DNA from: an uncultured Eubacteriales bacterium
GTDB taxonomy: Bacteria; Bacillota; Clostridia; Lachnospirales; Lachnospiraceae
DNA: 19,382 nt
Direction: 5' to 3'
Assembly (NCBI GenBank): GCA_900544525.1
Contig: UQVN01000034.1
Span: 1 to 19,382 of the forward strand
Shown here: positions 14,852-19,382 of the stretch, piece by piece
Layout of the letters: every line of letters begins with the position of its first letter
How positions within the stretch are numbered: the stretch's first letter is position 1
Made by a program: the position numbers and the translations under genes
The notes under the pieces: model-generated
Databases searched by the model: none
What the model saw: the letters and a program-made list of their open reading frames with translations, nothing else
Told to the model about the DNA's origin: nothing

Positions 14852-14958
14852 GTTTGCGTGGAAGGCATAAGTCAAGCGGAAATGCTTGTATTTTTATTTG
14901 ATGTCGTATTTTTCATTGTTTGTGTGAAAGTATCCGTTAAATAAAAAGAATTTGTATA

Positions 14959-14987
14959 TTGACATTCAATACTATGCATTATATACT
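14959..14987 (+). promoter_or_regulatory. Promoter of the ABC exporter operon
   Basis: A perfect TTGACA (14959-14964), a 17-nt spacer and TATACT (14982-14987) predict a start near 14995 and a leader of about 100 nt. The -10 lies within one of three direct repeats, which suggests control by a DNA-binding protein. Confidence 0.8.
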
Positions 14988-15003
14988 ATCCATAACATAC
15001 TAT
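14969..15003 (+). repeat. Three ATACTAT direct repeats with 14-bp period, candidate operator
   Basis: ATACTAT occurs at 14969, 14983 and 14997, exactly 14 bp apart. The 14-mers ATACTATGCATTAT, ATACTATCCATAAC and ATACTATTTATTAC also agree in part outside the heptad. They span the spacer, the -10 and the predicted start of the ABC promoter. Regular direct repeats over a core promoter are typical of a cooperatively bound regulator. The AT-rich background makes chance similarity possible, but three exact heptads in register are unlikely. Confidence 0.6.
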
Positions 15004-15013
15004 TTATTACACA

Positions 15014-15062
15014 GCATTTTATGAATCCCATTCAAAAAAGTAAGAAATGAATCATAGAATGC
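15014..15062 (+). other. Hairpin in the ABC operon leader
   Basis: GCATTTTATGA (15014-15024) pairs with TCATAGAATGC (15052-15062) through 11 pairs including one G-U. ATTC/GAAT lies within. It sits between the promoter repeats and the AGGAGGG ribosome binding site at 15082-15088. It may affect mRNA stability or access to the start region. Confidence 0.45.
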
Positions 15063-15095
15063 CATGAATTTTATTCAATAGAGGAGGGAGTACGG

Positions 15096-16820
15096 ATGTT
15101 ATATTTTATAAAGCACATAAAAAAGTTAAGACAATTTATAGTTATTTTGCTTTTACTTTGTCTATGTATGGCATTGATGGCAGTTATAACGGCAGAATCT
15201 ATGGCGCGGCTAACCGAATTTTTTACGATTTCTGGTTTTAAAGGGGCGGGAAAAAGTATTTTTATAACACTTATTTTTTTTCTGCTAAATGGTGTGATTT
15301 GTTATGGTTATCGGTTGTTATGCGGTCATATGGAAGCAAATGTATATAGGAATGTGCAACAGAAATCGTTTTATCAGTTGACACACCTTAAAATGGACAG
15401 TCCGTTGTTAAACAATCGAGGAGATCTTTATAGCAGGATCAATCGGGATAGTGCAGAATTGACAGAATTTTTTGCAACAACGTTGCCTACTATCTTAATG
15501 CAAAGTGTACAGCTCGTTCTAATTGTTGGATACATACTAGTTGTAGATTGGAGGATTACGATTGCCTATGTGGTGACATTATTCTTATCTTTGGGATTGC
15601 AAGGTGCTTTAAGCAAGTATTTAAAACATGCTAGTGAGAAAGTAAAAAAAGCAGAAGTGGAATTAAATACAAGATTAAAAGATACTTTGGAAAATCGTCT
15701 TACGGTGAAAACATATGATTCCTATGAATTTATGGAAGGATTATGTCAGCAGGTAGGAGCAGATTATGTTCATGCCAATATGAGTTTGAATCTTCGTTCT
15801 ATGCCAATTAAAATTATTGGCATTTTATGTGGGATTGCCCCAATTTTATCTCTGTGTTTAGCGGGATTATTTCTTGTTCCATTGGGATTTGTGAAAATAG
15901 GCTCTTTTATGACTGTTTATTATTTATGTGATAAGATATTGCCACAACAGCTTCATTATGTGGATTTATTTGTGAATGGAGTAAAAATAAAGGTCACTGC
16001 ACAGAGAATTATGGAGTTATGGGAAGAACCAGTGATGGGAAATATAAGTTTGCAGGAAGGCATAACGAAATCCAAAATAGATTCCTTGCAAGTTGATGTT
16101 ACGAATGAGCGTGAGAAATTTTCAAAGGGTGATAGGAATTCTTTGAGACAACAAGAAGAAATTGTGCTAGAAAATGTTTCCTATCGCTATCCAGATACAA
16201 AAGAGTGGGCGGTACGAGATCTGTCTCTTCATATTCCAAAAGGAAAAAAAGTTGCGTTTATTGGAAAGAGTGGTTGTGGAAAATCGACAGTTATCAAGTT
16301 AATCAGTGGTTTGCTTGCACCACAAGAAGGAACGATTCTTGTTCCAGAAAATCGATTGACAGGACAATTTCCTAATTTCTTTTCAGGAACGATAGAAGAA
16401 AATATTTGTTGTTTTACAAACGAAAACGAAGAAGAGGTAAAGAAGGCTTGTAAAAATGCTGGAGTGGATGGATTTTTGTCTGGTTTAAAAGATGGTTTGC
16501 ATACAGTTTTAAAAGAGAATGGTGCCAATCTAAGTGGCGGTCAAAGACAGAGGATTGCATTGGCTCGTACGTTATACAGCAATGCGCCTGTCTTATTATT
16601 TGATGAATCGGTTTCTGCCTTAGATGCAAAGAATGCATGGACAGTGATTCAAAATATGATCGAGGAATATAGAGAATCTACAGTCATTATGGTATTACAC
16701 CAACCAGAATTTTTACCGCTCATGGATGAGATTTATTTATTTGATGAGGGTGAAATATTAGCACATGGTAGCTATGATCAACTGGTGAAAGAGAATCGAT
16801 TAGGAGGGGAGTTTTTATGA
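15096..16820 (+). CDS. ABC exporter half-transporter, subunit 1
   Basis: This is a fused transmembrane plus ATPase half-transporter of the exporter type, 574 residues. Hydrophobic segments lie near 12-35, 50-75, 130-150, 152-175 and 238-280. The nucleotide-binding domain shows Walker A GKSGCGKST (390-398), Q-loop Gln424, LSGGQ (479-483), Walker B LLFDE with Asp503 and Glu504, SALD and His535. Walker A to Q-loop is 14 residues shorter than in its partner, so the strand and loop normally found there are reduced. The linker before the domain is long and charged (about 305-355). The start follows AGGAGGG. Its TGA overlaps the next ATG (ATGA), so the two halves are translationally coupled and probably form a heterodimer. 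Substrate unknown: peptide, lipid and drug are all possible. Confidence 0.9.
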   Translation: MLYFIKHIKKLRQFIVILLLLCLCMALMAVITAESMARLTEFFTISGFKGAGKSIFITLIFFLLNGVICYGYRLLCGHMEANVYRNVQQKSFYQLTHLKMDSPLLNNRGDLYSRINRDSAELTEFFATTLPTILMQSVQLVLIVGYILVVDWRITIAYVVTLFLSLGLQGALSKYLKHASEKVKKAEVELNTRLKDTLENRLTVKTYDSYEFMEGLCQQVGADYVHANMSLNLRSMPIKIIGILCGIAPILSLCLAGLFLVPLGFVKIGSFMTVYYLCDKILPQQLHYVDLFVNGVKIKVTAQRIMELWEEPVMGNISLQEGITKSKIDSLQVDVTNEREKFSKGDRNSLRQQEEIVLENVSYRYPDTKEWAVRDLSLHIPKGKKVAFIGKSGCGKSTVIKLISGLLAPQEGTILVPENRLTGQFPNFFSGTIEENICCFTNENEEEVKKACKNAGVDGFLSGLKDGLHTVLKENGANLSGGQRQRIALARTLYSNAPVLLFDESVSALDAKNAWTVIQNMIEEYRESTVIMVLHQPEFLPLMDEIYLFDEGEILAHGSYDQLVKENRLGGEFL

Positions 16821-18571
16821 AAAGAGAAAAAGATTACCAAAATTATATTCGGCTCATTGGATATGCAAAAAAACACATACCACTTTTTGTCATTTGTACG
16901 ATTTTAAGTGGAGCAATGGTTTTCCTTATTTTTTCTTCGGTTGGTGTCTTGCTTAGTAGTGTTGTAGGAGCGGTAAGCGGAGAGTCCTCACAAACTTCTT
17001 CTCATATGTTCGTTTACATTATCGGTGTCTTTGGATTTTCATTATTGGCTAGTTTTTCTCAGCTGGGATTTGTTCATATCGAACAAAAGACACAGCTGTT
17101 TTTACGTCAAACCATGTTGCACCAATATCTAAAAATGAAAGAATCTTTTGCAAGTCAATATTCAGCAACCGAGGTTCTCAATCGTTTGACAACGGATATT
17201 CCAAACTGCACGACTTCCATTGGGTACTATATGAGCGCTATGGTGTTTCAACCAATGATTTCCGGATTGTTCTCGATTATCTTACTTTTAGCCATTGATT
17301 GGCGAATAACTCTTTTATGTGTTTCCTGTACGGTGCTCAATTTATTTTGCAGTCGATTCGCTATGAAGCGTACGAGAGAGTTAAAAGTGAAGATGGTAAA
17401 AGGAAAAAGTGATACGGCAAATTTTATTCAAGAGTGTGCCCAAGGAGAAACAGAGATTCGTACGTTTGGATTGTTTCCGATTTTTGAACGAAAATTACAG
17501 AAACAAGTGCAAGAGACAGGGAAGACAATAAAAATATTTAGTCATTTACAAGGAATACGAATCCAACTTTATACGTTCTCAGGAGATTGTTTTACGATTG
17601 TTAGTTTATTGACATTAGGAGCAATCTTAGCAGGAGTTGGTGTGATACCGTTTTCTAATGTGATGATCGCATTGCCACTTTCGGATCAGATTAGTCAGAT
17701 GATGACAGCATTTGGAAATGGTACTGTAATTATAAAGCAGGCATCTCCTCATATAGAGCGTGTATTTGAAATTATGGATCTCCCTGAAGAATCTACATTA
17801 GTAGAAAAAGAACAGGATTCTGATCGCTTTGTACAACCGATAAAAGATAGCAACAAAGAAATTTCTTTTTCTCATATTTCCTTTTCCTATGGTCAAAAGA
17901 AAGTGTTAGACGACATTAGTTTTTCCATTGAAAAAGGAGAGAAAGTTGCTTTTGTGGGAGAGAGTGGAAGTGGAAAGTCAACGATTATGAAACTGTTATT
18001 AGGGTTATATCCTGCACAAAGTGGAACGATACAGGCTTGTGGAAAGGAATTTGGTAACTGCTCTATGGAAGAATGGAGGAAAAATTTCTCTTATCTTTCC
18101 CAAAATATCTCTTTGTTTCATCTTACGGTGGCGGAAAATATTGCTCTTTCTCTAGGAAGTGTAGATGAAAAAATTAGGGACGCAGTAAGAAGAGCAAATG
18201 CAGAAAAGTTTCTTTTGGAGACAGAAAAAGGATATGATCTGATGTTAGGAGAAAATAATGCAGGATTTTCAGGAGGTCAGCTTCAACGAATTGCCTTGGC
18301 ACGTTGCCTTTATAAAGACGCTCCAATTATTGTAATGGATGAGCCAACATCTGCTCTCGATCAGGCCTCCGAACAGGCAGTAAAGAAAACAATCGATCAA
18401 TTGCCAAAAAATTGCACCGTAGTAGCCGTTACCCATCGATTGGAACTAACACGCAATTTTGATCGTTTATATGTAGTGGAGAATGGGAAAATTGTGGAAA
18501 GTGGCACACATCAACAATTGTTAGAACAAGGTGGAAAATATAGATACCTTTGGCAGTTGCAAAATGGATAA
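16817..18571 (+). CDS. ABC exporter half-transporter, subunit 2
   Basis: The second fused half-transporter has 584 residues. The membrane domain comes first (segments near 20-45, 70-90, 140-160, 165-185, 250-280). The ATPase has Walker A GESGSGKST (381-389), Q-loop Gln429, signature FSGGQ (484-488), Walker B IVMDE with Asp508 and Glu509, SALD and switch His540. The Walker A to Q-loop distance is canonical. Heterodimeric exporters often have one catalytically dead site. Here both subunits keep the Walker B glutamate, so any asymmetry would come from subunit 1's shortened loop instead. The ATG overlaps the upstream stop. A terminator begins at its own stop codon, making this a two-gene operon. 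Confidence 0.92.
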   Translation: MKREKDYQNYIRLIGYAKKHIPLFVICTILSGAMVFLIFSSVGVLLSSVVGAVSGESSQTSSHMFVYIIGVFGFSLLASFSQLGFVHIEQKTQLFLRQTMLHQYLKMKESFASQYSATEVLNRLTTDIPNCTTSIGYYMSAMVFQPMISGLFSIILLLAIDWRITLLCVSCTVLNLFCSRFAMKRTRELKVKMVKGKSDTANFIQECAQGETEIRTFGLFPIFERKLQKQVQETGKTIKIFSHLQGIRIQLYTFSGDCFTIVSLLTLGAILAGVGVIPFSNVMIALPLSDQISQMMTAFGNGTVIIKQASPHIERVFEIMDLPEESTLVEKEQDSDRFVQPIKDSNKEISFSHISFSYGQKKVLDDISFSIEKGEKVAFVGESGSGKSTIMKLLLGLYPAQSGTIQACGKEFGNCSMEEWRKNFSYLSQNISLFHLTVAENIALSLGSVDEKIRDAVRRANAEKFLLETEKGYDLMLGENNAGFSGGQLQRIALARCLYKDAPIIVMDEPTSALDQASEQAVKKTIDQLPKNCTVVAVTHRLELTRNFDRLYVVENGKIVESGTHQQLLEQGGKYRYLWQLQNG

Positions 18572-18572
18572 A

Positions 18573-18626
18573 AAAGACTCCCTTTTTGATAGATAAGAAA
18601 TGGATCTATCAGAAAGGGAGTCTTTT
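18573..18626 (+). terminator. Terminator of the ABC exporter operon
   Basis: AAAGACTCCCTTT plus TTGATAGAT pairs with ATCTATCAG plus AAAGGGAGTCTTT, giving over 20 bp with a small internal mismatch and a 3' T run. It starts directly at the stop codon of the second ABC gene. Confidence 0.93.
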
Positions 18627-18699
18627 ATGATGTTCATACTGGAGATGATGTGAGGGAATTGTATAAAAATAGGAAGAAGATAGTAAGAATAGAGAAAAC

Positions 18700-18728
18700 T
18701 TGATGAGAGAAATAGAGAATAGTATAAT
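18700..18728 (+). promoter_or_regulatory. Promoter of the XRE-type regulator
   Basis: TTGATG (18700-18705), a 17-nt spacer and a perfect TATAAT (18723-18728) predict a start near 18736 and a leader of about 73 nt. The preceding 18627-18699 holds nothing I recognise. Confidence 0.7.
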
Positions 18729-18808
18729 AAATAATATGGCAAATTTATTCTATTATTTCGTGTTAGAAAAAGTTTCTTTTATAAAATAGGAAGGGAGAAT
18801 GAGGGGAA

Positions 18809-19382
18809 ATGAATACAAATCAATTGAAAAACATTAGAAAAGAGAAAAAGTTAAGTCAGAAAAATATATATGAAGGACTTTGTTCTCAAACTATGTTTTC
18901 AAAGATTGAACAAGGGGAGAAAGAAGCAGATCAGTTATTGTTTTATGCAATTTTAGGTAGATTAGGTATTTCTACAAGCAAGTATACTCTTGTTTTAACA
19001 AAAGAAGAGTCTATGTTGTCAGAACAAAGAACAGAAATTGAATTTTGTATTAGAGGAGAACGTTGGAGAGAAGGGGAAGAAAAAATAACACAATATCGGA
19101 AAAATGATTTTTCCAATGTAACAGAACATTTACATGAACAATATCTTTGTTTTATGGAAGCAAAAATTGCATACGGAATGGGAGAATTTGAAAAAGGGAT
19201 TGAGAAATTAAAAATAGGAATTGGAAAAACGAATAAAAAATTATTGGATTTTATCAATGGCGTTTGCCTAGAGCAAGATTTCTATTTGTCCATTTTGGAG
19301 ATGAGTCAATTTTGTATGTTCTGCGAATTATTGGACAAACTGGGAAAACAAAAAGAACATAGAAAAGAACTTTTAATTTGGA
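18809..19382 (+). CDS. XRE-family HTH regulator, Rgg/PlcR-like layout (3' end beyond window)
   Basis: The frame opens at an ATG after GAGGGG and is still open at the window edge, with 191 codons visible. Residues 3-60 form an XRE-type helix-turn-helix (LKNIRKEKKLSQKNIYEGLC, SQTMFSKIEQGEKEAD, LLFYAILGRLGIS). The following part is helical with no catalytic motif. Its placement matches regulators with a TPR-like C-terminal domain (Rgg, MutR, PlcR type), several of which bind exported peptides. I see no short secreted-peptide gene beside it. Its own promoter and the terminator upstream separate it from the ABC genes. It may regulate them, but that is inference. HTH assignment is good; the subfamily is tentative. 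Confidence 0.75.
   Translation, partial: MNTNQLKNIRKEKKLSQKNIYEGLCSQTMFSKIEQGEKEADQLLFYAILGRLGISTSKYTLVLTKEESMLSEQRTEIEFCIRGERWREGEEKITQYRKNDFSNVTEHLHEQYLCFMEAKIAYGMGEFEKGIEKLKIGIGKTNKKLLDFINGVCLEQDFYLSILEMSQFCMFCELLDKLGKQKEHRKELLIW

Noticed and set aside
14882..14944. 20-codon hydrophobic frame (MLVFLFDVVFFIVCVKVSVK) upstream of the ABC genes, considered as an exported peptide or toxin
   Set aside because: No good ribosome binding site, no promoter between the preceding terminator and the ATG, and AT-rich DNA readily gives such frames.
18521..18742. Minus-strand frame of 73 codons over the ABC terminator region
   Set aside because: It overlaps the ABC 3' end, the terminator and the promoter of the next gene, and has low-complexity Leu/Ser/Tyr composition.
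18943..19257. Minus-strand frame opposite the XRE regulator
   Set aside because: The plus-strand frame has a promoter, ribosome binding site and HTH; the minus frame has none of these.

Overview
The window looks like chromosomal DNA of an endospore-forming, low-GC Gram-positive bacterium, most likely a clostridial/Lachnospiraceae-type Firmicute. The evidence is AT-rich codon use, strong GGAGG-type ribosome binding sites, a glmS ribozyme, an alpha/beta-type small acid-soluble spore protein behind a forespore-type promoter, an LTA-synthase-type enzyme, and the Firmicute gene order tig-clpP-clpX-lon-ysxC. I do not assign a species.

Layout. (1) Positions 1-2195, minus strand: glmS with its terminator, a recognisable glmS ribozyme in the leader and a sigma-A promoter. 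(2) 2248-4519, plus strand: two candidate promoters and a foldable leader, then an LTA-synthase/phosphoglycerol-transferase-like membrane sulfatase-fold enzyme. (3) 4526-4982: spore SASP with a sigma-G/F-like promoter and a terminator. (4) 4983-6821: the N-terminal remnant of an ASCH-domain gene, then a membrane-anchored FMN-binding protein. In the latter, an RnfG-like flavinylation domain appears to be split by two tandem 123-residue repeats. (5) 6924-13600: protein quality-control cluster tig, clpP, clpX, lon, ysxC, with a foldable leader before tig, hairpins between genes, and a terminator between clpX and lon. A 65-nt nested palindrome and a terminator follow ysxC. (6) 13781-18626: accessory-looking module. 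It holds a TreR-like GntR/UTRA regulator, an unassigned ~300-nt structured RNA with its own promoter and terminator, and two translationally coupled ABC-exporter half-transporters. The ABC promoter is overlaid by three direct repeats spaced exactly 14 bp. (7) 18700-end: a promoter and the 5' part of an XRE-type HTH regulator, cut by the window edge.

How the genes work together. glmS makes glucosamine-6-phosphate for the envelope and is switched off by its product through the ribozyme. Trigger factor, ClpXP and Lon handle nascent-chain folding and regulated proteolysis; YsxC is a ribosome-assembly GTPase commonly found beside lon. The SASP protects spore DNA. The most unusual part is 13.4-15.1 kb: a regulator gene, a structured RNA with competing folds and an SD-complementary 3' segment, and an iteron-decorated promoter, all leading to an ABC exporter whose first subunit has a shortened nucleotide-binding domain. 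The exporter substrate, the RNA's function and the iteron-binding protein cannot be assigned from sequence alone.
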